DNA of 64,000 bases from NCBI GenBank assembly GCA_026545765.1, contig CM048844.1:55276932-55340931 (forward strand), written 5' to 3'. Positions 35,000-46,988 of the stretch are shown here, one piece after another. This DNA comes from Plantago major. Lineage: Eukaryota; Streptophyta; Magnoliopsida; Lamiales; Plantaginaceae. A program made the translations under genes and the position numbers. The notes under the pieces are model-generated. The model was not told where the DNA came from, ran no database searches, and saw nothing but the letters and a program-made list of their open reading frames with translations. Position 1 is the first letter of the stretch, and every line of letters begins with the position of its first letter.

Positions 35000-37900
35000 A
35001 TGGCCCCTAAAAGTTCAACCACGTAAATCTCAATCCTCCACCGGTATCATTGAAAAGCAAGCACCGAGTTGGTTATTGTGAACAACCGGTAGGAGATTTT
35101 AATCGACCATCGGACTTCAAATCACGAATGATTTGGGTGGTGCCATGGTTGAGGAATACCTCACGGCGCAATAGAAAACCAAGTCGACGAAGCTAATTCT
35201 TGACATGCTTGAAAAGGCACAAATCAAGGGTTTTCTATCCGCCGCCTAGTGGAATTTCATCACTCGATGTGTTGGAATTCTACAACAACTCAGGATAATT
35301 TCTGTGTTTCAAGGCACCGAAATAGTGTTCATTAAAACCTCACCCAAGGAAAGGAAATCCTTACGGACTTAACAACTTTCAGAAGTTGTTTGAGTTTCAA
35401 AATCTTGGAAAGGATTTTGAAATAAACACCAAGGATGATGATCTCCTTGAAGGTGTTAACAAATTATGCGATGCGACGTGTGATCTTGAAAAATCAGATA
35501 CACCCACTGAGTTCAAACTTGCTGACATCCGAACCAGACATCTGATGGTTTACTGGGATGTATTGGCTTGCATTCTTCACAGATGCTTTGATGGTCTACA
35601 AGGAGGTGCTGACCAGATAAGCCAAGAACGATGGATCATGATGCTCTTGCTGAATCAACAAGACAAAAGGCTGGAAACCCCTTTTAACTGGGGAAAGTAC
35701 GCCTTCATGAAGTTTGTGAAGAAGATTCAAGGCTTCGAGCCTAAAATCGTCAAAGGACTAGCTGAGCCAAAGGCCACAGTAGGCTATGGTCTGAAGATAT
35801 GCTATTTGCTGGAAAAGCTTGGCATTGAGCTCAGAGAGACGGCTGAAATAGCCAACAGTAACCTACTCTACAAATATGAGTATACAAACTTGATGAAAAA
35901 GGTTACTGGGTCTTAGAAAGGTTCTAAGAAGCGAAAGTCTGAAAAGGTATCTGAAGAAAAGGTTGCGACCAAGAAGCCCAGAACTTCAAGAAAGAAGTCT
36001 GCTAGCAAATCAGAAGACACACCCAAAGAGGTTGTCGATTCTCAGATATCTGCAGGCATTGCCAATGAACTGATAAAGGCAGATGAACTCATCAATGCTG
36101 CAAAAGAGTTATCAACTACTGAACAAGTAGACTCAGCAAGAGAAAGTGCTTCCAGAAATGTGAAGACTATTACAGAAAGCCTTGCTGATGAACTCATAAA
36201 TGCTGCCAAAAGTGGTGAAAAACACCAAGCCCTATCTGCAGAAACCGCAGGAGTTATGGACCAATCAGTTCCTAATGCTGATGAGAGCTCTGACGATGAA
36301 GATGATGAACTAGTCATCTCTCAAGTCCTAGAAAGAGCAAAGAGGGCTAAGGTTACTGAAATAGTAACTGGTGAAAAGGTTTCTGAAGAAGAACCTACAC
36401 CTCAGGGTGCTGAACAAGCACCTATAGCAAAGGTTGTTGGTGCAAACACATCTTCAGGGAACGTTTCTTATGCACAACTTCGAGAAGCCCTGACGAATGG
36501 TAATTTAGTGCTGGCAGATGCTGATGAAAATGCCACATCTAAAAATCTGGAAGAACATTCTACTGACCAATCCTCTGCTTCCAGACAACCACAACAACCA
36601 CAAACACAACAACCACAACAGCCACAAGTGGTTGATGAAATGGTAAATGAACTCCATTTTGAATTACCAGCAATGCAGTATGCTGAAGAAAATCCTGCAA
36701 AAGAGCAGGTTCCCCAACTCAATGAGAGGGATCAAACTGAGACATCTACTCAGAATGATCAACCAGGGGAGGCAACTGAGTTGCATACTCATGAAAGGTG
36801 TGAAGTACCTGAAACTTCAAACAAAGAAGAAATTCTGGGACAAGAAGACCAAAGTATAGAAAGGTCACAAGTTTTAGAGACCAATCAGCCTGAAACTGCT
36901 CAGGTAGCTGAATGGTTTAACTCTTATCTTGTGCAAATTTTATGCTTGTACATCTTGTTATTTATAGAAATTCTTTGTTACAGGCTGAGTTAGAAACACA
37001 AGGACAAGAGGAAGCTGGAAAGCTTGCCTCAGAAACTGAGAAAGAGGTCTCATCAACCTCACCTCTTAAGAAATCTGAGCCTGTCCTACAGGTGATAAAA
37101 TGTTTCTTAAGTTGTCATTTTTCAGTTATACGATAATTTACTTATCCAATTAAGTGAATGTTTCTAACAGGCTCCAACTGAGAAAGAGGAAGATAAGGCA
37201 GAAATGCCAGAAGAAAACCCAGAAACCAACAAGGTTTCTGAAGAACAGATCATTGAGCCTTCCAGTATGAAGGTATATGAAAATCAATGATAAATATTCT
37301 TCACCTTGGGTTGACTAAAACTTCTTCTAAATTACTCAATGCTTTCTACTCACAGGCTCACTCAGAAGTAGAAATGCAAGGGGACAGAGTTGCGACATCC
37401 CCTGCACCTATGGAAACTGATGAGGCATCAAGGCCTTCATCACAAGAAAAGATTCCAGAGACTGCACAAGTCTTTGAGAGACAAATATCTGAGCCTCCCA
37501 TGGAGGTAATTAACCTCTCAGATATCTGATTTTTCATCTAAAGTTTTCTTGACAAAAGTTCCTAAGTATTGTGATAATTTTAATTCTCAGGTTCAAGAAA
37601 GAAAGGTTGATGAAGACCAGACTTCCAAGTCTCCGCCTCACAACAAGATATCTGAGACACCAATTGTCTCAGTAGCACAAGTCTCTGAGCATGAAGTACT
37701 TACTCAGGTAACTCAGAAACTAAACTACACTTCTACTCAGATATCTACAAAAGTTTTAAAGCTCACTCAAAACTCTTTCTTTCAGGCTCAAACAAGTGCC
37801 AAGCAGGCTCCCAATGTTGAGACAAGGGACCTACTTCCCTTCTTCAAAGCTCACACCCTGCCAAAGCATATTCAATGCTTCAAGAAATGGCAAAGGTTAA

Positions 37901-40607
37901 GGTGCTCTGATCTCTCTGAAATATTGAGAATCACAGATCAACCAAACAGACGAGCACGAGCTCTTGACTTGGAGACATATATCCATGCAATGTTCCCTAC
38001 CGAAAGACATACGCTATACTCTATTGCATAAGGATTTCTCCAGAAGTGGCGCCTGATTTGATACAAGCCTTTGAACAGTGATGGTCGACAAGATTAGATG
38101 GCATTCAAGCCGCTCGCCTAAATCAGGCAATTTATACCTTCTGAACAAGAAGAGGTTAATGGGCAGAAGATCACTATTCCTGAAGTGATCAATCTTGTAT
38201 CTGAAGATGATGAGGAGGAAGAGATAAACGAAAATGACATCGATGAACCTCCCACTGACCATCACCAAAAGGATGACACAGACAAACAGGATGACGATGA
38301 TGCCCCTGCACCAGGGACCGGAGTAATTTCGCTAAGGAATAATGCCTCAGCTGCTGAAAAGCACACTGAGAAGACTTCACAGAAATCTCCGTCTCCATCT
38401 CCTCAGAAATCTACTCATCCATCTTCTAACCAACACCCAGTTACTACTGAACAAGTAGTTGAGCTTTCTGAAGAAACCAATCAGAAAATATTAAACACTC
38501 AAACCAGAACTGCTCAACTCAAACAACTGTTGGAAGAAGAACAACAGCTCCATCTTCAACTAGAAGATCAAATAGCTAGATCCAGAGACAAGCTTGATCA
38601 ACTACAAGATCAATACTTACAAGAAATGATTGCTTACTCTGAGGTTAAAGAGCTACAGGATGCTGTGCATGATATCACCAAAGAACTCGACATCAAGAAG
38701 TATCAAGTCAAGCATGATGCTAAGGCTGCATCATCTTCAAAAGAAGTACCATCCTCCTCCCAGAAAGGGAAGAAACCAATCTCTGAGATGGTTGCTGGAC
38801 TCGATACAATCGATGAGAATGTCCAAGAGGATGAAGATCACTGGGCTGATTACTCAGATGATGAAGAAGACAAGACTTTGGCAGAGCACCGCAATGAACA
38901 TCTAGCGGTTTCTCACTTGAAAAGGAAGCTGATTGCTCCTGCAATATTCAGCAAACTGCCAAATGTCCACTCCAATGCATACATGAACAGGTACCAAGTA
39001 CTGGCTCATCTGAACAAGGAGATGTCTTCACAGAACAAGGAAGTAATTGCCTCCGTCCCCTCTGAAATGAAAAATTTCACTGAGCTCATCACTCAGAGAA
39101 CAACTAGCATAGTCATTGCTCAGAAAGATCTGGGAATGATAAGGGACGATGATGCGTCTTTAGCTGAAAAAGCTTTCCAAGAGGCAAGTTACACTGCTGG
39201 AAAAGCAGATGCCATCCTAGGCCCATTGGCAGAGCTCACTGATAAGGACAATGGACTTATCAAACAAAATCAGGAGCTCAAAGCCGAACTTCAGAAGTTG
39301 GTCACTGCCTACAATCTCTTACAAGGACATTTTGAGTCTCTCTCAGATTCCTTTATGAGACTGAGTCAGCCAACAATGACTAAGGGGGAAAGAGTGTACA
39401 AATCTGAACCTCAAAGTCAGGGGGAATGGGAAGAAGGAGACGAAAACAAGAAGAAGAAATCTGGAGCTGGTGCGGCTCAGAAAGGAAGAAGAAACATGAA
39501 AACTTCCCAGCCACCACTCAGAATAAACGAACCCTCCTCTTCACAAGCTGCTTTGCAAATAGTAGCTGCTTCCCAGAAACCTACTGAAGGAACTACAATG
39601 ATAACTAGGGCCATGGCACAGAAACCTCCAAGGAGTACTAAGGCTCCAAGGAGAAGACAAGTTAAAGGGATTGATGAATCTTCTGAAGAAGAAGAAGAAG
39701 AAGGTCAAATCAAGTCCCTCGGCAATGAAGAAGGCTGTAAAACTCTCACAAGATTTAATCTTGATGATGATGAGGAAACTGATGAAGATGAAGCTCCTCT
39801 TCACAAGAAAAGGAAAATTGAAAGCCTAACTGAGCCCATAGCTGCAAAGCCCCTAGCAGCTAAAACACCCTCTGGAAATACCAAGTCTATCCAGGGTGGT
39901 TCTTCAAGCAACAACCCCAAAGAGAATTCAAGACAGAGAAGGAACAGACTGAGAGCTGAGCAAAGACAAAGTCAACTTCCACCCAGGCCAGAAGAAGCCA
40001 AAATAGAGTATGTGAAGTATGACAATGATTCCTCTGTCTACAAGTGCATCAATCAGAAAAATGGCTATTGGATTCTGGAACTTAAGCATCTACTGGTAAA
40101 TTCAAGATTTCCAGAACCAATCCATAAACAACTTATGGCATGGAGAAAAGATAAGCCAACCTTGATCAACACCAATCACATTAAAGCATGGTTGGATTTT
40201 GAAGTTGTCAAGAGAACTGAAGCCATGAGAAAGGACCTCTCTGATGAATGTCCATATGGAAAGCCAGATGATGTGCACAGAATTCTGAATATTACAGGAA
40301 CAGGCACAAGAGCAAGACTCGCTGTGGAACCCTATGAGTCGTTCTATCTAACTGAAGATCAATACAAGGGTGACATCAGATATCTGAGGATTATCTACGA
40401 ATACTTCAAGCTTTCAGATATCAGAATAGAGCATGCCTGGAAGTGGGGAAAGTATCTGTGGGTCAAACATTTTGTCAAGAAAAATCCTACCAAAACCTAC
40501 AAAGAGGTCTGTGGATTTGCCAGAGACACTGAGATGCTCGCTTAACACTTCTCTATGATTATTCTGATGACATCAAAAGGTTTGGAGATAGGAAATTTGC
40601 AGACTGA
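35000..40607 (+). CDS. Retrotransposon accessory gene with five introns, copy 2 (best-preserved 3' part)
   Basis: Predicted exons: 35000-36903, 36984-37091, 37171-37272, 37356-37505, 37591-37707 and 37786-40607. Exons 2-5 are 108, 102, 150 and 117 nt, all open and in phase 0. Exon 1 is scrambled at 35000-35385 and has TAG at 35914-35916 where copy 1 has CAT and copy 3 CGT. It encodes a globular domain, basic clusters and an acidic tail. The last exon is scrambled at 38000-38130, then open for 786 codons: acidic D/E/H stretch, Gln/Glu-rich coiled coil (about 38500-38720), acidic ESSEEEEEEG (near 39680), a KKRK cluster, and a conserved C-terminal domain from about 40010. The last 20 codons are frameshifted. 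No homology to a named family recognised; nuclear location is inferred from the basic clusters. Confidence 0.7.
36904..37785 (+). other. Intron cluster of the accessory gene, copy 2
   Basis: Five introns with GT...AG ends: 36904-36983 (80 bp), 37092-37170 (79), 37273-37355 (83), 37506-37590 (85) and 37708-37785 (78). Each has a T-rich tract before the acceptor and each interrupts between codons. Four of the five following exons begin GCT or GTT and exons tend to end in ...CAG or ...AAG/GAG after a Ser-Glu-Pro-like run, as if copied from one intron-exon unit. Splicing is predicted from sequence only. Confidence 0.75.
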
Positions 40608-40978
40608 TCCATAGAACTACTGTTGAAGACTTGAAGAGTTGAAGACTTGAAGACTAGTCTATTAGGATGTTTACTTGGAGCTTGGTTACTCCGGTTGTCC
40701 TAATTTACTATGTAGTTTTTGTATTTTTGCTGACTGAGCTAAATTGTTTTATGTATTGAAGTTATCTGTAATCTCTCTTTGTAACTTATCTGAAGAACTT
40801 ACTCTCAGATAGTATTCTATAAAAGATAACTTGTCAGCAAAGATCACACCTTGTGATTTGGTTTATGTCTACTTTCTGCACTTAATTGAATGATTTGAAA
40901 AATCTTAAGAAATGATTAAGTGTTGGACTGTTCACTCATCCAGATTTGTAATAGGTCAGATAGTCATCGTTGACTGAT

Positions 40979-40995
40979 CAAAAAGGGGGAAAATT
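40979..40995 (+). promoter_or_regulatory. Polypurine tract, copy 2
   Basis: caaaaagggggaaaatt directly precedes the TGTTGAG of the 3' LTR. It is the expected plus-strand primer and is intact, unlike that of copy 1. Confidence 0.9.
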
Positions 40996-42724
40996 TGTTG
41001 AGAAATTTGTTAGGAAATTTGTTAGATATTTTGTTAGAAATATCTGTTTAGATTTTGATCAGCAACATGATGACTTATCTTAGTCTCAAAAGGTGATTAG
41101 TACTCTTGGTTCACTTGAACATTGTAAAAGAGGAAACCCACCAAGTATGATAGTCTAGCTAATCTTGTATAGGATGTTAGGTCTCAAAATGTAATATTTA
41201 TTTTATGAAGAGAAGACCAAGAAGAAGACATCCAAGCAGAACAAGCTCAACGACATTGAAGACTTGAAGAAACTGCACAAGTTTACTGAAACAGTTTCTC
41301 AGATACCTTAGCCAGATATCTTGAAGACACAAATAGTTTTTAAACAAACTGTGTCACAAGAGATATCTGAGAAATGAAAGGTCTATCTGAAAACAACGAA
41401 AGTGTCAACAGATATCTATTCTCAGATACCTTGAGCTTTAACCACATTTCTGAAACATAAATATATATATTGCAAACAAAGTTGTTTCAATAAAAGTGGT
41501 ATCTGAAGATTGAAGATAAGGACGTGCAAAGAATCAGATAATACTAGTTTCTGATACAAAGCATAGTTCCGTTGACACTACAGGACAAAAAGTATAGTAC
41601 AATGCATTTAATGCACGGACAGAGATGTCTGAACAAAAGCAATGGCAGCTTCTGAAGAAGAAGACAAAACTCACATAAAGATTATACACAGATATCAATA
41701 GTTTGAATTTGAGCCTAACGGATACTATTCAAACGTCACTCAAATTCATCTATAAATATCAACACTTAGACTGCTTGAGAAGATACATTGACGACGCTGA
41801 AACACAGAACTTACTGAACATCTTATTCTCTCAAAGCAAATTACTTATCTTCAAAGCTTTCTGTTGCGACCAAAGCTCTTGATCTTAAGTAGCACTAAAG
41901 TTCTAAGTGTCCTGATCCTAAACAAGAATAGCTATCTGTGAAAGAGTTGAATTGAAAGATCAAGTATCTGAGATTCATTCTCTTGAACACTTATCTAAGA
42001 CTTGGGTCAGTAAAAAGAACAAGATACCATACATTGAAAAGTGTATTAAGTATACTTGATTCACAGAGCTATCTGAATAACTGAATAAGTTATTAAAGAA
42101 GCTCATCTGACAACACAAACCGAAACCAACACCATAACTGGCATGGAGTACAGGAAGTACTTAGTTCGGAAAATCAGGGAATAACTCCAAGGTTACCGGA
42201 GTATAGGAAGTACTTGATTTGGGAAACTAAGGAATAACTCCAAGGTTATTGAGTATAGGAAGTACTTAGCTTGGGAAGCTAGGGAATAACTCAAAAAGGT
42301 TTCTGAGTATAGGAAGTACTTGGCTGTGAAAGCCGGGGAACAACTCAGGGGGAACATTTGGTTGGGAACCATTTGTTTAAAGGAATCTTAGAATAGGATT
42401 TTTGTAAGGAGAACTCAATTATCTATTCTAGTGAATTCTAGGTCTCTGGAAGACCGAAGTGGATTAGTTGGAGGATTACGCCACCTCCAGATACCACTAT
42501 ACTTGCTGTGTTATTTACCTTTCTGTATTTACTTTTCAGCAACACACACACACACACTTTAAGAGTTTCTGCACTTATCTATCTTAAGTCTTCCGCGCTC
42601 TGAATCTAAGTATCAGATATCTTCACAGATATCTGAGAAATTGTGTTTATCGACAAAAGTTTTAAAAGACTATTCACCCCCCCCCCCCCCCAAGTCTTTT
42701 ACTTTGCCGTTATCTGGACCAACA
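40996..42724 (+). repeat. 3' LTR, copy 2
   Basis: Matches the 5' LTR at 26581-28315 along its length; 1729 against 1735 bp. Contains evening-element-like sites at 41024-41032 and 41038-41045, the TATA box at 41750-41758, tandem hairpins at 42140-42365, a CA microsatellite near 42542 and a poly-C run near 42677-42690. Ends CCAACA at 42724. Confidence 0.96.
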
Positions 42725-42729
42725 TAGTC
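42725..42729. repeat. Target-site duplication, right (tagtc)
   Basis: Identical to 26576-26580; marks the insertion point of copy 2. Confidence 0.95.
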
Positions 42730-43342
42730 TTCTTAAACTTAATCATTATTCAAAAATACACTAGATAATTCAGTTGAATATTTTCAAATTTGTTTCTTGT
42801 TAATATATGCACGATGAAATATTTTTGTTTTCCATTTTCTTAATATATAAATAAATTATTGTGGGATAATTTAAAGAGTATTTAAAACTCATATGCGTCA
42901 TCAACTTACACACCTATAGACTTTTATTCTTTTATAATTTTTTGAAACTATTATACATTATAAATGTTAAGCCACACAAAGAAAGCATCAGAGTTATATG
43001 ATAGTTTAGAACAGACGTGTCTACAAAGACCTTTTTCATACAAATTTTTTAAAAACCGACCTATATTATTAAACAAATCATTCATGGTTTTAATTAAAAT
43101 GCATGTCTATGTTGTCAATATTGATAGTTTTACATAAAAAAAAAAAAAAGCAGAGTCCATCTTCATAAAACTTATGATTTTACAACTTAAAAAATAATAT
43201 ATTAAACACTATTAACTTTTACTTAAAATTAACTTTATTAAACTTTTAGAAAAGTCAAGCAAAAAATCAACGGTAAAAGTATTTGCAAACACACATTAAC
43301 TTTTATTTCAGTATTATTATTAGTGCAACGGTATATTTGAGA
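42730..43342. other. AT-rich Helitron interior
   Basis: No gene, RNA or repeat recognised. It continues the sequence interrupted at 26580 and includes an A-run near 43136-43149. Confidence 0.45.
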
Positions 43343-43500
43343 GCTTTGTTCTCTTCATCTGAAAACTCACTAATTTCAGTTTATTTCAGTCGAGTCCAGT
43401 TCAAATTTGATTAGTTGTTAGTATTTTATTACAAATAAGTTCGGTTCAGTCCAGTTCAAATCAGTTCAGTTCAGTTATGTTCAGATGAATAGAACATAGC
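43343..43500. mobile_element. MITE with 21-bp inverted ends
   Basis: Left end gctttgttctcttcatctgaa (43343-43363) and the reverse complement of the right end (43480-43500) match at 19 of 21 bases. The 158-bp interior is rich in ttcagt repeats. The target duplication is unclear, so the superfamily is not assigned. Confidence 0.65.
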
Positions 43501-43602
43501 CTAAATTTTGGTATTATTCTGTAACTATACGGCTTACAATTGTTATAAGTTGTATGAACATACAATTTATTATAATAACCTTTCAATTTCTTTATAATAA
43601 TA

Positions 43603-43849
43603 CTCCCTTCGTTTCTGTAAGTGAAACAATTTTTCGTTTTGGGCGTTTCACTAAAAGTGTTACATTTCATTTTATGGAAATTACTTTCATAATACAATTC
43701 ATTTTTAACCACATATTTTCGGGCCCACGTGTACTTTTCCACTCAATTAATATCTCAAGCTCATTCTTAATCACATACTTTTGGGGATCACATTTTTCTT
43801 AAAAATTGTACAAATCAAAATTGTTTCACTTTTACAGAAACTGAGGGAG
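43603..43849. mobile_element. Stowaway-like MITE 1
   Basis: 247 bp with ends ctcccttcgtttctgtaa and, in reverse complement, ctccctcagtttctgtaa. Flanked by TA on both sides (43601-43602 and 43850-43851), the signature of Tc1/mariner-type Stowaway elements. No coding capacity. Confidence 0.9.
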
Positions 43850-44664
43850 TAATAACTATGTATATCATCTTTCAGACAAATGAAATCATAATATATTATT
43901 TATTTCATTATTAAAGTGTAAGCTGAAATTCAATCGATAATATAATTGAATAGTTGTACGTATATGGAAGAAGTAAAATAGAAGACTGACTTTTTTATTG
44001 TTTTTTTGGGACACGCAATAATTTCAAAATCTACCATGCAATAAGTGAAATGAAATTTCATATCGTGTAGATGGTCGAAGGAATGATCGCAACAATACGC
44101 ACTATCACTGACGTTTTTATGTTTTATCATTTATTAAAATCTTTCACCTAAAACCACGCGACAATCCTGATGTATGAAGTTTTCCGGAATGGAGTGAGTA
44201 TAAAAATAGTATTATATGCAAATAGTGTAATATTCAATTTAAATCTTATCAATTCAATTTACTCAATAAAATTCAATCAAATGTGTGACATTTGACAATC
44301 TTAAATAGAATGTACATAGTTTGAATTTCGCTTGTCTTTTATCCATTTTATTTATTATATAAAACATACTCTAGACTCGAGTTGAGTTTTACCAGATTTT
44401 CGTATTTGTTTCTCCACTCCACATTACGCTACTCGAGTTGATTTACTATTCATCAACGCTATAACTTAAATCTTCAAAACTCAAATATGCCAATAAACCT
44501 TTTAAAAATCACAAGTCAATATCAAACATAAAATTTAAAAAATTAACTCCAGTTGAGTTACTATTCAACTACTCTGAATTTCAACTCTGGGTAAAACACT
44601 AAACTAATTACTTTATAAACAAAAATAATTAATTAAAAATATCACCACACATTATAATAAAATA

Positions 44665-44927
44665 CTCCATCCGTTTAGTAAATGTGTTACAATTTTTCGT
44701 TATGGACATTTCTATTAAAGTGTTACATTTTCTTTTATGGAAATTACTTTTATAATAAAATTCATTTTTAACAATATATATTTGGGGCCACGTGTACTTT
44801 TCCACTCAATTAATATTTTATACTCATTCTTAACAACATACTTATACTTATGGGACCACATATATTACTTTTATATATCTTTTTTATGTTCAACACAATT
44901 GTTACAATTTTAGTGAAACGGTGCGAG
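44665..44927. mobile_element. Stowaway-like MITE 2
   Basis: 263 bp, ends ctccatccgtttagtaa and, in reverse complement, ctcgcaccgtttcactaa, flanked by TA (44663-44664 and 44928-44929). The interior shares long stretches with MITE 1, for example gggcccacgtgtacttttcc against ggggccacgtgtacttttcc, so both belong to one family. Confidence 0.9.
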
Positions 44928-44929
44928 TA

Positions 44930-46100
44930 GTTATAAACACCACTAATACCATAAAATCAACACATAAATCGTCCCACCTCCTAATACCTCAAAAGTCATG
45001 TTGGATAACATCTCCGAACTTGTAATTCCAACAATTAGATAAATATTTGTCAATAGTCAATTGAATGTACACAAATCTAGAGCCACACACTTTTGCTTCT
45101 TTCAGTCAGTTTATTTTCCTTTTCAACTTGCCATTTTACATTGTATAAAGTAAAAATAAGTCTCATAAGAGACGATTTTATGGAAAGATTAAAATAGACG
45201 GACAAACATTGTTATATAAAAAAACATTAGAGGTTTTATTAAAAACATCTATACACGAAAAATGATATAAAATGTTTACTTTAAAAACATTAATTACTCA
45301 TATTGTTTAAAACACTATAAACATGCTTAAAGAACATCAATCCATCTTTTAGGTCTATCACTAATACACGTGTATTTCAATACTTTGCGAATATAAATTA
45401 GTATGTGTAAATTACCGAATAATTGATAACCGAATCTGAATGTTAATGTAAGACAGCTTAATTCACATAACTCTTCCTCAAAATCGTTTATAGGTAATAT
45501 GTAATGTATAGCTTTATTGTCACCATGTATATATTTTTTGTATCTGCAAAACTCTTGGTGGATGATTTATCCACGGATCATCTCTCAGTCACATAAGTGA
45601 ATATGATTTTTCAAGCAGCTCTCACTCATCATATCCATCGGCCATGCCTAGAGTCACCATGGAACCAGACTCTGATGTGCTTGCCTTTGATGTTTCGCTA
45701 AATGCTCGGTCAGGTCGATCCAAAGATTTTGAGGCCCCATGTGAAATTTTCAAAATGAGCCCCACATATCAGTATAATTAAAAATAATAAAAGATTCATA
45801 TAGTATAAAATTCAAATCTTGTTTCCTAATAAAATAATATACATAATATATCACTTTAAAAATGTAACATTGCAAGTGTTATTTGAAAGAAAATCATATA
45901 TTATCACTACCATGATACTGAAATTAGGGCCCGCAAATATTTGTGGCCCTGTGCAGATAATTCAATCTTCAACGTTAAATTTATAATCTAATGGATCAAA
46001 ATAAGTGACTGAAGTTAGTCAAGGCGACACTGACAATAGAAAATCCCTTTTAACTTAGATGAATGAACTAAGTTTCAAGAAATGCATGGACGAAACTTAC
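44930..46100. other. AT-rich Helitron interior without an identified gene
   Basis: Short block 45590-45720 is richer in GC and reads on the minus strand as a roughly 20-residue Ser/Gly/Met-rich open stretch, possibly another captured exon, which I cannot identify. The phrases gaggccccatgtgaaa (45730) and gggcccgcaaatatttgtggccctgtgcag (45928) resemble each other and may come from an old hAT-like transposon. Nothing else is supported. Confidence 0.35.
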
Positions 46101-46178
46101 TTGCAAATGACTCTTTACTTCATCGTTCGTGAGACCATCAACTTTGCATAAGCTCTCTGACTTGTTTTGGAGTAGCAA
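46101..46178 (-). pseudogene. GARP (HHO/NIGT1-like) MYB-domain exon fragment
   Basis: On the minus strand, after an AG acceptor (ctcaacag), the exon reads ATPKQVRELMQ and then, after one extra A, VDGLTNDEVKSHLQ, followed directly by GTAAGT. This is the second half of the MYB-like DNA-binding domain of GARP G2-like regulators of the HHO/NIGT1 group, and the exon borders match the plant gene structure I recall. The single-base insertion breaks the frame, and flanking exons (the first half of the domain; the KYRLH exon) are not found nearby. It is therefore a captured fragment, not a gene. It has the same orientation as the candidate Helitron. Confidence 0.85.
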
Positions 46179-46904
46179 CTGTTGAGCAAGAACAATATAA
46201 ATATTAGAATCAAGAACCTTGATTTATGAATCAATCTAATCCTACTCCATATGTCGCATGTCTGCATTGAAGAAACCCTTGGGCATCTTCATCATCTTCA
46301 TCGTCTCTCAAAATCAGAAGTTGAGATGCAGTTGACCTAGATTCAGACGAATTTATACACAGGTTCGAGTCATAATTTTGGTAGTTTAGGTTTTATGTGT
46401 TCAATTATACCGTGTAAAATGACGTTATATTAATATAAAGATTTGTTCTGTATAAAAGGCGCGTATTTTGGTGTCAATCAGTGAATGGAAGGAATTTACT
46501 AAAAATAGTGATATTCTCTTTGATATGTAGCGTGTGAATTAATAATGATACTTCTATATTTTATAAATCGAAAAAGTTGCAAGATTTTAGGAATTTTATT
46601 GGAACTCTTCTTAGTTATATATGTAACCAACCGAACTGTTAGGTGAGTAAAATGGGATTCTAATGAAATGTAATGTCTAAATATAGAGAAGTCTTATTTA
46701 TGCTGGAAAATTCAATTTGCTTAGTTTTTTGGGTAGATAATGATGGCACTTTGAACTATATTTAATTTTAAAAACCCATATAATTAGGGAAACATAACAA
46801 CCATGATTTGATTCGCAGAGAATTGACCGTGCTGTGGAAAGGAATTCAAAATACAACTCAATTAATAGTTCAAATATATGATGATTAAAAATTTATTTTT
46901 TCTT
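46179..46904. other. Captured or non-coding Helitron sequence
   Basis: Includes a minus-strand open stretch at about 46255-46350 with an acidic D/E run that may be another exon remnant; not identified. The remainder is AT-rich, with no further feature seen. Confidence 0.35.
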
Positions 46905-46988
46905 GGCTTGGATTTGCCACGTCAACTTTTTGCATAGGTGGCATATCTCTTCTCCCATTCCCATCATCACTTTTGTCATATATATAGA
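46905..46988 (-). repeat. Helitron-like 5' terminus, unit 1
   Basis: Reverse complement starts A|TCTATATATATGA and has a GCCAC...GTGGC inverted repeat about 55 bp inside (+ strand gccac at 46916 to gtggc near 46942). It is shared with 49605-49688 and 51350-51426. Confidence 0.6.

Larger units (their letters stand above)
26581..42724 (+). mobile_element. Complete Ty1/copia retrotransposon, copy 2 (16.1 kb)
   Basis: Bounded by LTRs 26581-28315 and 40996-42724, both TG...CA, and flanked by a perfect 5-bp duplication tagtc (26576-26580 and 42725-42729). A primer-binding site, gag, pol, accessory gene and polypurine tract lie between in the expected order. By eye the two LTRs differ at roughly 35-40 of 1730 positions, some clustered at 41670-41690 in what may be miscalled sequence, so insertion is fairly recent. 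The coding regions alternate between near-perfect blocks and scrambled patches (29690-31340, 35000-35400 and 38000-38130). It is inserted in the candidate Helitron. Confidence 0.97.
24934..46988 (-). mobile_element. Candidate Helitron, split by copia copy 2
   Basis: On the minus strand the right end reads A|TCTATATATATG at 46988, a 5' end of the Helitron type. The left end is a hairpin (24945-24961, ccgtggcgatgccacgg) a few bases inside CTAG|T at 24934, the typical 3' end with its hairpin. Removing copia copy 2 (26581-42724 plus one 5-bp duplication) leaves about 5.9 kb, a normal size for a non-autonomous plant Helitron. A captured GARP exon on the same strand fits. No Rep/helicase is seen. 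That the two ends belong to one element is inference; they could be two separate Helitrons. Confidence 0.5.

Noticed and set aside
44160..44205. ccggaatggagtgagta, resembling a Stowaway end
   Set aside because: No partner terminus was found within 400 bp, so it is at most a remnant.
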